Of a stretch of 17,533 bases of DNA, positions 7,738-14,842 are shown in pieces. The stretch spans positions 1-17,533 of the forward strand of contig JADHVN010000016.1 in NCBI GenBank assembly GCA_016783995.1, written 5' to 3'. The notes below the pieces were generated by a model. It had not been told where the DNA came from and searched no databases. It saw nothing but the letters and a program-made list of their open reading frames with translations. Made by a program: the position numbers and the translations under genes. Source of the stretch: Actinomycetota bacterium (GTDB lineage: Bacteria > Actinomycetota > Humimicrobiia > Humimicrobiales > Humimicrobiaceae). Numbering within the stretch: the stretch's first letter is position 1; the number at the start of each line of letters is the position of its first letter.

Positions 7738-9315
7738 TTAACCTTTTATCTTAATTTCAATATCATCACAGTCGATATAACTCTCATGAGAAGTTACTCT
7801 GAATTTTATAAGAGACTTTCCAGGACTAGTACCCTTAAGCTTCACTATCAGATTAATTTTATCTTCTCCTTCTATTATATATGAATCACTCACCCACATA
7901 TATATACCGCGACTCAAGCCGGGAAACTGCTTAATATATTCATCAGGACCGACTTCTACAAGTTCAATATTATCCGGAAGCTCAAGCTCAAGTGAATTAA
8001 TTTTAGCACTATCCTCGTTAGTATTTCTTATAATATATTCCACTGTAAATTCCTCGCCAATTTCCCTGACATATCCATCAATATTATATTCAACTACAAT
8101 GCTCCTATCCAGATTCAAATAATTTACATATTGATTGGGTGGGATATAGCTATTAAATTCAACCCTTTTTATATCATAGAGATTGATTGTCCTCATATCT
8201 TCAATCCCTCCCCAGTACCTTACCGCACCTCTGTATCCCGCTTCCGAGATTAAAGGCCATTTCAAGGGAGAATGATTGTCGTAGGGCCATGCAAAAAATA
8301 AAACTTCATATCCCAGATGGGATTCTATATCCTTCTTTGACTTAGTCAGTTCATATAAAAACTCTTCATCTGAAGACAGCCCTAATCTTATATGACTTAC
8401 AGTATGCGATAGAAATTCACATCCGTATTCATTCATCTCAATAATTTCAGGCCAGGTAAGTATGGGTCTTATCACATCAGTCCTTTTGTTAAAATATGCG
8501 TTTGTCTTTCTATCGGTATCTGAATCTCCAATTGCACCGGTAACTAAAAAAACCGTCATTTTATATCCATACTTTTTAAGTATAGGAAAACCATTTGTGT
8601 AAACATCCTGGAATCCGTCGTCAGAGGTTATGATTACCGGCCTTTCAGGCAGAGCCTTTCCATGATCTATATAGTTTAAAAGATCCGTAAATGTAATAGT
8701 CTCATAACCGAATTCTTTTAAAACCCTGCACAAATTATTAAAATGGTCGGTATAAAGCTCTATTGCAGCTCCTATATGATCTTCTATTGCATGCAATCCT
8801 ATTATTGGAATATAATTCCCTTCAAATGGTTTGACGCCGTAAACCATTATGCTATAATCGGGACTTATAAAAGAATTTACCTCATCCAAAGATATTTCCA
8901 ATCTGCATGAAACCATTGTATCTTCAGTGATGTTATCTGTTAAACTTAAACCGGTATTAAAAGTAACCTTTTCCCCAGCACCTAAAACATCAATGCTCCA
9001 GTTAGTTTCTTCTTCATTTAATATAAAAAGATTGGATTTGATAAGGTCTACTTTTACATTTTTTGCCTCTATATCACCGCTATTCACAACACTTATATTT
9101 ACTCCTACACTTTCACCCGGGTATGCGTCACCGCCATTCAAATCTACAAGTTCTATATTGGAACCTGAAAATGATGGGAATAACTTTTCCATGCTCTCGG
9201 TGTCAATCTTAGTATTTAAAGAACAATTTATAAGTAGTAAAGAAATACAAGTTGCACAGATAAGTATTACCGGTATATAAATTAACTTTCTAGGATTTTT
9301 CTTTAAAAATTTCAT
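7738..9315 (-). CDS. Anchored polysaccharide deacetylase (NodB domain) flanked by Ig-like/DUF11 domains
   Basis: A 525-residue protein. The N-terminal hydrophobic segment (about 11-31) ends in INC, a poor lipobox, so it is more likely a membrane anchor than a lipoprotein signal. Residues about 50-160 form a DUF11-like domain (DLNGGDAYPGE ... VNSGD). The NodB domain spans about 165-390: IIGLHAI, TSDDG (Asp232, Asp233) as metal/catalytic motif 1, SHTVSH (His304, His308) as motif 2, and FAWPYD at 341-346 as motif 3. These metal-binding and catalytic positions are intact, so N- or O-deacetylation of an extracellular glycan is expected. The C-terminal 110 residues (416-525) are 72% identical, gap-free, to the C-terminus of the DUF2723 protein encoded upstream. 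No clear Shine-Dalgarno sequence precedes the ATG. It is the last gene of the minus-strand unit beginning at 12046. Confidence 0.9.
   Translation of the reverse strand: MKFLKKNPRKLIYIPVILICATCISLLLINCSLNTKIDTESMEKLFPSFSGSNIELVDLNGGDAYPGESVGVNISVVNSGDIEAKNVKVDLIKSNLFILNEEETNWSIDVLGAGEKVTFNTGLSLTDNITEDTMVSCRLEISLDEVNSFISPDYSIMVYGVKPFEGNYIPIIGLHAIEDHIGAAIELYTDHFNNLCRVLKEFGYETITFTDLLNYIDHGKALPERPVIITSDDGFQDVYTNGFPILKKYGYKMTVFLVTGAIGDSDTDRKTNAYFNKRTDVIRPILTWPEIIEMNEYGCEFLSHTVSHIRLGLSSDEEFLYELTKSKKDIESHLGYEVLFFAWPYDNHSPLKWPLISEAGYRGAVRYWGGIEDMRTINLYDIKRVEFNSYIPPNQYVNYLNLDRSIVVEYNIDGYVREIGEEFTVEYIIRNTNEDSAKINSLELELPDNIELVEVGPDEYIKQFPGLSRGIYMWVSDSYIIEGEDKINLIVKLKGTSPGKSLIKFRVTSHESYIDCDDIEIKIKG
7741..8070 (-). 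repeat. 110-codon C-terminal domain repeat, copy 1
   Basis: This encodes the C-terminal Ig-like domain of the deacetylase. It aligns without gaps to 9393-9722, with 79 of 110 residues identical by hand count, including an uninterrupted YMWVSDSYIIEGED block. Both copies lie on the same strand at the 3' ends of neighbouring genes, 1652 bases apart. Confidence 0.9.
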
Positions 9316-9389
9316 AACTTTTTTTCATTTTACCTGTTCTTTTTATACCTTATTACATGACAACATTCCTATACAGATTAAAAATTACA

Positions 9390-11282
9390 TTAATTTTTTA
9401 TCTCTATTTCAATATCATCACTGTTAATATAAACTTCGTTTGTTGTTACTCTAAATTTTATAAGAGATTTTTCGGGACTGGTGCCTCTTAGCTCTACAAT
9501 TAAATTAATTTCATCCTCTCCTTCTATAATATATGAATCACTGACCCACATATACATACCACGGCTTACCCCCGGTTCTTGATTAATATATCCGCCAGGC
9601 TTGATTTCCATAAACTCAATATTATCTGGAAGTTCCAGTTCAAGCGAACTAATTTTAATGCTTTCTTTATTTTTGTTTTTAATGGTATATTCCACTGTAA
9701 ATTTCTTACCAAATTCTCTGACATAACTATCACTCAAATAGCTAATTTCAATATTGACTATGGGTTCAATAACTTTAAAAAGCCTTAAAGTTTCATTGTA
9801 CCTACTCCAATAATAGGTTTTTCCTATTTGTTCAGTATTAAATACTGATCTGAGTGCCCCACTATTGCCGACAAAATATACCGGGATATCATTTTCAAGA
9901 GCTTCAATCATATCTACTACTGAATACCGGGGATTAGTATGATAAATATATTCTATTTCTTTTTCGCCGTATTCATAAGTATCAACAAACATCCCGACAT
10001 TGGCCGCTCTTGCAAGCACGTATACTTTTGAATTATCCTCCATATTATTAAAAGCTTCATCCCAGAATTTATAAACACCGGAAGGTTCTGAACGATCAAG
10101 TTTGTGATAATTTTCCAGAATAAAGGAAAGAGGTAGAAAAGCAAAAAATAATAATATAATTGCTATTAAAAAATATTTCAAAAACCTGCCAATCTTTAAT
10201 ATTTTTCTATTTCTTAATGATTTATTAAAAAGAAAAATTGATCCATTCAGTACTGGTAAAAGTCCGAATGCGATATAAAAAGCAATCACAATCATTGAAT
10301 TCAGTAGATAATTACGAAGTGCATGACCTGCATACAATGGCGGTACAACAAAATTAAAAATTATTAGTAAAAATGTACAGATACCGAATTTTAAGTTTTT
10401 TCTGATTAAAAATATAAAACCTATTACCGCTATAATAATCAGTACAATACCATAAGTATCATAAACCATATTTAAATAATCTTTTAATACCTTAAGAATT
10501 AATGAAATACTTTTATCACCGAAACTTCCTCCATGCAGCTCTCCCGTTACTCCTCTTCCTGTTACATAATAAAATAATCTTAAGAAACTGTTTACTTCCC
10601 CATATCCCTGGAGAGACCTTATAAGAAGATAGAAATAAGATAGGAGAGGTAAAATAAAGAATAATATGCTGATAAAAATTGCCTTAATACTTTTAAAAAT
10701 CCCGGGATTTACAATAATAACATATAAAAGAATTGCCGGTACCAGGAAAAAGGCAAGAGGATGATTTGTTAAGCTTAAACCCAGACAGAAAAAGAAAAAA
10801 TACAGATATTTTCTTGTTTTATTTTCAGAATAAAGAATGGCTGAAAAAATTAATAAAATTATAAAAAAACAATTTAATGTATCAAATTCTAACCTGTTTG
10901 CTACTTCCCAAAAAGGTACAATAAAAGCAAATATCATAGAGCTTATAAAGCTTATAAACTCATTTTTTACCAATTTATTGATTGAAAGAAATAAAAATAA
11001 GATAGTAAGCGCGCCAAATATCGCAGAAAAGAGATTAAGCCTGTAAGCAAGATCACCAATCGGTAGATAAGTAAAAAGTTTTAAAAACATTGAAAAGGTT
11101 GGGTACCCGGTTGGTACCATAAGGCTCATTTCTGGAATTTGGTTTGCATACCAGCCAGTATCTCCTCCAACCAATTTGGGCTCTAAAGTAAGTATATAAA
11201 TAACCAATGGGATTATAAGAGAAAAAATTGAAAATATAGCTGTTTTCCTTTTTAGAATTATTTCTTTTATTCTTTGCAACAC
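9390..11282 (-). CDS. DUF2723-family (TMEM260-like) GT-C membrane protein with C-terminal Ig-like domain
   Basis: A 630-residue protein. The first TM segment (about 14-32) leads into LVGGDTGWY with Asp41 in the first outside loop, then PTGYPTFSMFLKLF and LPIGDLAYRLNLFSA, the hallmark of DUF2723. About ten membrane segments run to roughly residue 415. DUF2723 is related to GT-C glycosyltransferases and to TMEM260, a vertebrate O-mannosyltransferase; transfer of a sugar from a lipid carrier outside the membrane is the best inference. A soluble region (about 420-515) precedes the 110-residue Ig-like domain (521-630) shared with the deacetylase. The start is GTG at 11282 with AAGGAG 5 bases upstream; TTG at the next codon (8-base spacing) is also possible. 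It follows the SMR-like gene by 38 bases. Confidence 0.85.
   Translation of the reverse strand: MLQRIKEIILKRKTAIFSIFSLIIPLVIYILTLEPKLVGGDTGWYANQIPEMSLMVPTGYPTFSMFLKLFTYLPIGDLAYRLNLFSAIFGALTILFLFLSINKLVKNEFISFISSMIFAFIVPFWEVANRLEFDTLNCFFIILLIFSAILYSENKTRKYLYFFFFCLGLSLTNHPLAFFLVPAILLYVIIVNPGIFKSIKAIFISILFFILPLLSYFYLLIRSLQGYGEVNSFLRLFYYVTGRGVTGELHGGSFGDKSISLILKVLKDYLNMVYDTYGIVLIIIAVIGFIFLIRKNLKFGICTFLLIIFNFVVPPLYAGHALRNYLLNSMIVIAFYIAFGLLPVLNGSIFLFNKSLRNRKILKIGRFLKYFLIAIILLFFAFLPLSFILENYHKLDRSEPSGVYKFWDEAFNNMEDNSKVYVLARAANVGMFVDTYEYGEKEIEYIYHTNPRYSVVDMIEALENDIPVYFVGNSGALRSVFNTEQIGKTYYWSRYNETLRLFKVIEPIVNIEISYLSDSYVREFGKKFTVEYTIKNKNKESIKISSLELELPDNIEFMEIKPGGYINQEPGVSRGMYMWVSDSYIIEGEDEINLIVELRGTSPEKSLIKFRVTTNEVYINSDDIEIEIKN
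9393..9722 (-). repeat. 110-codon C-terminal domain repeat, copy 2
   Basis: This encodes the C-terminal Ig-like domain of the DUF2723 protein. It is the second copy of the domain at 7741-8070: collinear, gap-free, 72% identical in protein and visibly similar in DNA. This points to duplication or conversion between the two genes. Confidence 0.9.
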
Positions 11283-11320
11283 ACATACTCCTTAAAATAA
11301 ATTTTACTATCGGCAGTAGT

Positions 11321-11662
11321 CTATAAATTAAATATTATGACCCCCGCAATTATTAAAAGATTTCCTATTATTCTTAATCTATCAATGTCTTCTTTAAGAA
11401 TTTTCCAGGAAAATAACATAATAAAAAAGTAACTCAATGCAGTAAAAGAATAAAAATCTGAAAAATCAATCACCCTCATTGTAATTACAGAAAGTACCGG
11501 GACAAATAAAAACAAAAATATGCTTATCAGTAGATGTTTATTTTTAATATTATGAATTAAAGGCTCTTTTAAATTTACTTTTTTAGCTCCTATTTTAAGA
11601 ACGACCTGCGCCAGAGCAACTAAGAATTGAATTAAAATGGCTAAAGAAATATAGAGCGCCAT
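11321..11662 (-). CDS. Half-size EamA/SMR-type transporter, subunit B
   Basis: A 113-residue protein with four hydrophobic helices (about 3-23, 44-63, 69-86, 93-112). The first helix includes a QVVLKIGAKK stretch and the last two are joined by a short WKILKEDIDRLR segment, as in small-multidrug-resistance-like and ArnE/ArnF-like subunits. It begins 3 bases after the stop of a second four-TM gene of similar design, and GAGGG lies 10 bases before its ATG. In ArnE/ArnF the two subunits jointly flip an undecaprenyl-phosphate-linked sugar. Because a DUF2723 GT-C gene follows, a similar role in moving a lipid-linked sugar is inferred. It could equally be a generic small-molecule exporter subunit. 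Confidence 0.75.
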   Translation of the reverse strand: MALYISLAILIQFLVALAQVVLKIGAKKVNLKEPLIHNIKNKHLLISIFLFLFVPVLSVITMRVIDFSDFYSFTALSYFFIMLFSWKILKEDIDRLRIIGNLLIIAGVIIFNL

Positions 11663-11665
11663 ATA

Positions 11666-12046
11666 TCAGACACCCTCTAATTTTTTACTTGACATAGTTA
11701 TTATAAAAACTCCAAGGACTATTATAATTGAACCAACTATTTTGGTAACAGTAATGGCTTCCTGAAATAAAACTTTTCCTAAAAACAGGGAAAAAAAGTA
11801 ATTCAAGCTTAGAATAGGATATATAAATGAAAGCTTGAATTTTCTATGCAAAATAAACCAGAAAGTAAATTTTAAACCATAGGTTATTATAAGAACAGAT
11901 GACCAAAGAATAAAAACACTTGAAAATTCAAGATTTATCCCTATATACTTACCAGCTATTATGCTTAATAAATTAATACTAACAGTAAGAACGAGTATAA
12001 AAATATAAAAAAAATTTTTATTGTTATTTCTAAATTTCATTTCCAT
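11666..12046 (-). CDS. Half-size EamA/SMR-type transporter, subunit A
   Basis: A 126-residue protein with four hydrophobic helices (about 11-33, 40-65, 71-90, 98-118). The ILSLNYFFSLFLGKVLFQE segment followed by a short loop and a glycine-containing last helix fits the EamA/SMR repeat. It is the first gene of the unit that continues through its partner, the DUF2723 protein and the deacetylase. There are two possible ATG starts, at 12046 and two codons later, and neither has a convincing Shine-Dalgarno sequence. A heteromeric SMR-like flippase with its 3'-neighbour is the likely arrangement. The substrate is not evident from sequence. Confidence 0.7.
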   Translation of the reverse strand: MEMKFRNNNKNFFYIFILVLTVSINLLSIIAGKYIGINLEFSSVFILWSSVLIITYGLKFTFWFILHRKFKLSFIYPILSLNYFFSLFLGKVLFQEAITVTKIVGSIIIVLGVFIITMSSKKLEGV

Positions 12047-12357
12047 ATTGCTTTAATAAACCAGTCTGAACTTATGCCGTGAAACACATTTTATACTAAA
12101 ATTAATTAAATGATAAGTTCTTTTTGTAGTGTTTAAAATTATCCGTAGATCCTATCATTACCTCAACAGGGACAAACACCAGGCTTAAATATTACAATTA
12201 ATTATATATTTCAGGAGCATAAAACTTGAGATATCATAGGTCTTAAAGATAATAACAATAGTTTTGAAAATTTGATTTATCTTGAAAATGAAGTTGATAA
12301 TTTATATACTAGGCTAGCAATAAATATTTATTTGTTAATCTATGTGTAAGGTTTTTT
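12047..12357. other. 311-base divergent intergenic region with possible decayed coding remnant
   Basis: This gap separates the minus-strand transporter unit from the plus-strand tviB-like gene. A plus-strand frame from about 12149 to 12345 reads like low-complexity protein (including DNNNSFENLIYLENEVDN), but it is broken by a TGA at 12227-12229, with further stops upstream at 12134 and 12146, and has no usable start. I do not recognise it. It may be the end of a decayed gene, or chance in AT-rich DNA. The promoter for the downstream pair lies within it at 12282-12310. I saw no hairpin terminator, tRNA or repeat array here. Confidence 0.4.
12282..12310 (+). promoter_or_regulatory. Sigma70-type promoter for the tviB-tviC pair
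   Basis: TTGAAA (12282-12287) and TATACT (12305-12310) are separated by exactly 17 bases, each matching the consensus at 5 of 6 positions. Transcription would start near 12317, about 40 bases before the ATG at 12358. A TAAGG ribosome site lies at 12347-12351, 6 bases from that start. This is the best-formed promoter in the window. Confidence 0.55.
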
Positions 12358-13671
12358 ATGGTAATTAATTATAATGATTTAATAAACAAAAAAAAGAAAC
12401 TAGCTGTTGTAGGCTTAGGCTATGTCGGCTTGCCGTTATTAATTAATTTGGATAAATATTTTAATGTAATAGGTTTTGATGTTAATAAAGAAAAAATTAA
12501 TTCTCTAAAAAAAGGAATAGATGTAAACAATGATGTAAATAAAATTGAGCTTAGAAATTTAAATTGCGAATTATCATTTGATGAGAAAATTTTAAAAAAA
12601 GCAAATTTTTTTATTATTACAGTTCCCACTCCTATTGATGTTCATAATAACCCAGATTTAGAACAAATAAAGAGTGCAACTATGATAGTTGCACGTAATA
12701 TGCCCCGAAATTCAATAATTGTTTATGAATCAACAGTTTATCCGGGATTAACCGAAGAATTTTGTATACCTATTCTGAAGGAAGAATCAAATCTAAAAAA
12801 TAAAAAAGATTTCTGGGTAGGCTATTCACCTGAAAGGGTAAATCCCGGTGATAAATTTCATACTCTTGAAAATATAATTAAGGTAGTATCTGCCCAGGAT
12901 AATTATTCGTTAAATATAATTGAGTCAGTATATAAAAAAATTATAAAAGCTGGTGTTTATAAGGCTGAGAGCATAAAAATTGCTGAAGCAGCTAAAGTGA
13001 TTGAGAATACACAGAGAGATTTGAACATTGCACTCGTTAATGAGCTTTCGATAATTTTTTCAAAGTTAGGAATAGATACCAGAAAGGTATTGGAAGTAGC
13101 TAAAACAAAATGGAATTTTTTAGAATTTGCTCCGGGACTAGTAGGAGGACATTGTATAGGAGTTGACCCATATTATCTCACATATAAGGCAGAAGAGATT
13201 GGATATCATCCAGAGGTAATATTGGCAGGTAGAAAAATTAATGACAGTATGGGTTTATTTATTGGTAATCAAATTCTAGAAAAAATATTAAATAATGGTG
13301 AGTTAAAGGGGGCATTAAGAGTTATTTTGCTTGGAATATCCTTTAAAGAGAATGTTAAAGATATTAGAAACTCTAAAGTGATTGATATATATAATCTTTT
13401 AGTAAAGTATGGTATTCAAGTAGAAGTTTTTGATCCTATGGTAGATAAGAAAGAAGTAAAAAAATATTATGGTATAAATCTTATAGATTATGGTGATATA
13501 GAAAAAGCAAATGGTTTGGTATTTTGTGTTTCACATGATTGTTTTAAAAAGATTGATCTTTATGATTTGAAATCAAGGCTAAAAGAAGACGGTCCTTATT
13601 TGTTTGATGTTAAGGGGATTTTTAAAAGAGAGGTTGTTGAAAAAGTCGGTTTTAAATATTGGAGTTTGTAA
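12358..13671 (+). CDS. tviB: UDP-N-acetylhexosamine 6-dehydrogenase (TviB/WbpO-WbpA-like)
   Basis: A 437-residue enzyme of the UDP-glucose/GDP-mannose dehydrogenase family, near the normal length. VVGLGYVGLP (17-26) is the NAD-binding loop, VPTPID (89-94) and YESTVYPG (123-130) are family signatures, EAAKVIENTQRD (210-221) holds the active-site Lys213 and Asn217, and LVGGHCIGVDPYY (261-273) carries the catalytic Cys266. It oxidises C6 of a UDP-N-acetylhexosamine to the uronic acid in two NAD-dependent steps, in the cytoplasm. The GHCIGVDPYYL form and the neighbouring WbpP-like epimerase favour UDP-GalNAc/GlcNAc over UDP-glucose, but the TviB/WbpO versus WbpA choice is not settled by sequence. 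DNA here is markedly more AT-rich than the flanking glycosyltransferase gene. TAAGG sits 6 bases upstream of the start, and the next gene starts 2 bases after its stop. Confidence 0.92.
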   Translation: MVINYNDLINKKKKLAVVGLGYVGLPLLINLDKYFNVIGFDVNKEKINSLKKGIDVNNDVNKIELRNLNCELSFDEKILKKANFFIITVPTPIDVHNNPDLEQIKSATMIVARNMPRNSIIVYESTVYPGLTEEFCIPILKEESNLKNKKDFWVGYSPERVNPGDKFHTLENIIKVVSAQDNYSLNIIESVYKKIIKAGVYKAESIKIAEAAKVIENTQRDLNIALVNELSIIFSKLGIDTRKVLEVAKTKWNFLEFAPGLVGGHCIGVDPYYLTYKAEEIGYHPEVILAGRKINDSMGLFIGNQILEKILNNGELKGALRVILLGISFKENVKDIRNSKVIDIYNLLVKYGIQVEVFDPMVDKKEVKKYYGINLIDYGDIEKANGLVFCVSHDCFKKIDLYDLKSRLKEDGPYLFDVKGIFKREVVEKVGFKYWSL

Positions 13672-13673
13672 TA

Positions 13674-14672
13674 TTGGAATTAAGCAATTTAAAAGTATAT
13701 AAGGATTATAAAATTTTAATAACTGGAGTAGCTGGTTTTATCGGTTCAAACTTGTTAGAATTTTTTTTAAGTAAGGGGCTTTATGTAAGAGGGGTAGATA
13801 ATTTTTCTATAGGATTTAAAAAAAATATAGATGAAGCAGTTTATGGAGCATCAAAAGCAAATAAAGATATAAGATTTGATTTTATAGAAGGTGATATTAG
13901 AAATTATAATATTTGTTTGAAAGCTACTAAAGGTATTGATATAGTATTACATGAAGCAGCTCTTGGTTCAGTTCAAAGGTCATTAAATAAACCATTAGAA
14001 TCTAATTCCGTGAATGTTGATGGTACTCTTAATTTGTTAAAAGCTTCTTTAGAAAATAAAGTTAATAGATTCATATATGCTTCCTCTTCATCAGTGTATG
14101 GTGACTCAGATACTCTTCCAAAAACTGAAGAAATGCCTCTTAATCCTAAGTCAATCTATGCATTGACTAAATTAACAGCAGAATATTATTGCCGTTTATT
14201 TTTTAAATTATATGGACTGGAAACAATTTCACTCAGGTATTTTAATGTATTTGGAAAAAGACAAAATCCAAATTCTATATATTCTGCAGTAATACCTAGA
14301 TTTTTGAAAAATATTATGCAGGATAAGCTGCCTGTTATATATGGGGATGGTAATCAAAGCCGGGATTTTACTTATATAGACAATATAATTTATGCCAATT
14401 ACCTAACAACAATATCTGATAACCCTGCGATTTTTGGTAATTTTTATAATGTAGCATGCGGAAATAATGTTAGTCTTAATGAAATTATAAAGATTATTGG
14501 GAGGCTGTTAAATAAAAGAATAATTTCAGAGTATGAGAAGCCAAGAATTGGAGATATAAAGCATAGTCTGGCTTCAGTAGATAAATTAAAAGAAGATACT
14601 GGCTATTCTAAAATTATAGATTTTAAAACTGGATTAAAGATTCTTTTAAATTCTTTTATGAATAAGTCATAA
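13674..14672 (+). CDS. tviC: UDP-N-acetylglucosamine 4-epimerase (WbpP/TviC-like)
   Basis: A 332-residue extended short-chain dehydrogenase. GVAGFIG (18-24) is the NAD-binding glycine motif, HEAALGSVQRSL (93-104) closely resembles the WbpP ALGSVPRS signature, SSSS at 137-140 supplies the catalytic Ser, and YALTK gives Tyr162 and Lys166. RYFNVFGKRQNPN (188-200) and the GDGNQSRDFTYI segment (224-235) shape the nucleotide-sugar site. It should interconvert UDP-GlcNAc and UDP-GalNAc, feeding the dehydrogenase gene just upstream towards UDP-GalNAcA. The TTG at 13674 is chosen as start: GGAG at 13661-13664 lies 9 bases before it. A longer reading from TTG at 13659 would overlap the upstream gene and has no ribosome site. 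The DNA is as AT-rich as the upstream gene, so the two probably travelled together. Confidence 0.9.
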   Translation: MELSNLKVYKDYKILITGVAGFIGSNLLEFFLSKGLYVRGVDNFSIGFKKNIDEAVYGASKANKDIRFDFIEGDIRNYNICLKATKGIDIVLHEAALGSVQRSLNKPLESNSVNVDGTLNLLKASLENKVNRFIYASSSSVYGDSDTLPKTEEMPLNPKSIYALTKLTAEYYCRLFFKLYGLETISLRYFNVFGKRQNPNSIYSAVIPRFLKNIMQDKLPVIYGDGNQSRDFTYIDNIIYANYLTTISDNPAIFGNFYNVACGNNVSLNEIIKIIGRLLNKRIISEYEKPRIGDIKHSLASVDKLKEDTGYSKIIDFKTGLKILLNSFMNKS

Positions 14673-14842
14673 ATTATAAGAATAAGACAATTTATAGAAA
14701 AGTATAAAAAAAAATTAAAGCTTATTATTTTTTATGTTATAGTTATAAAATTATTTAAATTAAATTCTAGTATTTGCCAGATATTTTGATAATTTTTTCT
14801 TTAATATTAAATAACTGTAAGATTTAATATGATTAAATTGAT

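Noticed and set aside
9220..9315. Lipoprotein signal on the deacetylase
   Set aside because: The only cysteine in the right place is preceded by Asn (INC), a poor lipobox; a plain membrane anchor is likelier.
11053..11286. 77-codon minus-strand frame starting MCVAKNKRNN
   Set aside because: It is a shadow of the DUF2723 gene. Its ATG is only 1 base from AAGGAG, too close, while the GTG/TTG starts of the real gene are properly spaced.
14673..14842. Terminator or promoter between the epimerase and GT2 genes
   Set aside because: AAGAATAAG and CTTATT with a T-run could pair only across a long loop, and the -10/-35-like matches are poorly spaced. Nothing convincing in AT-rich DNA.
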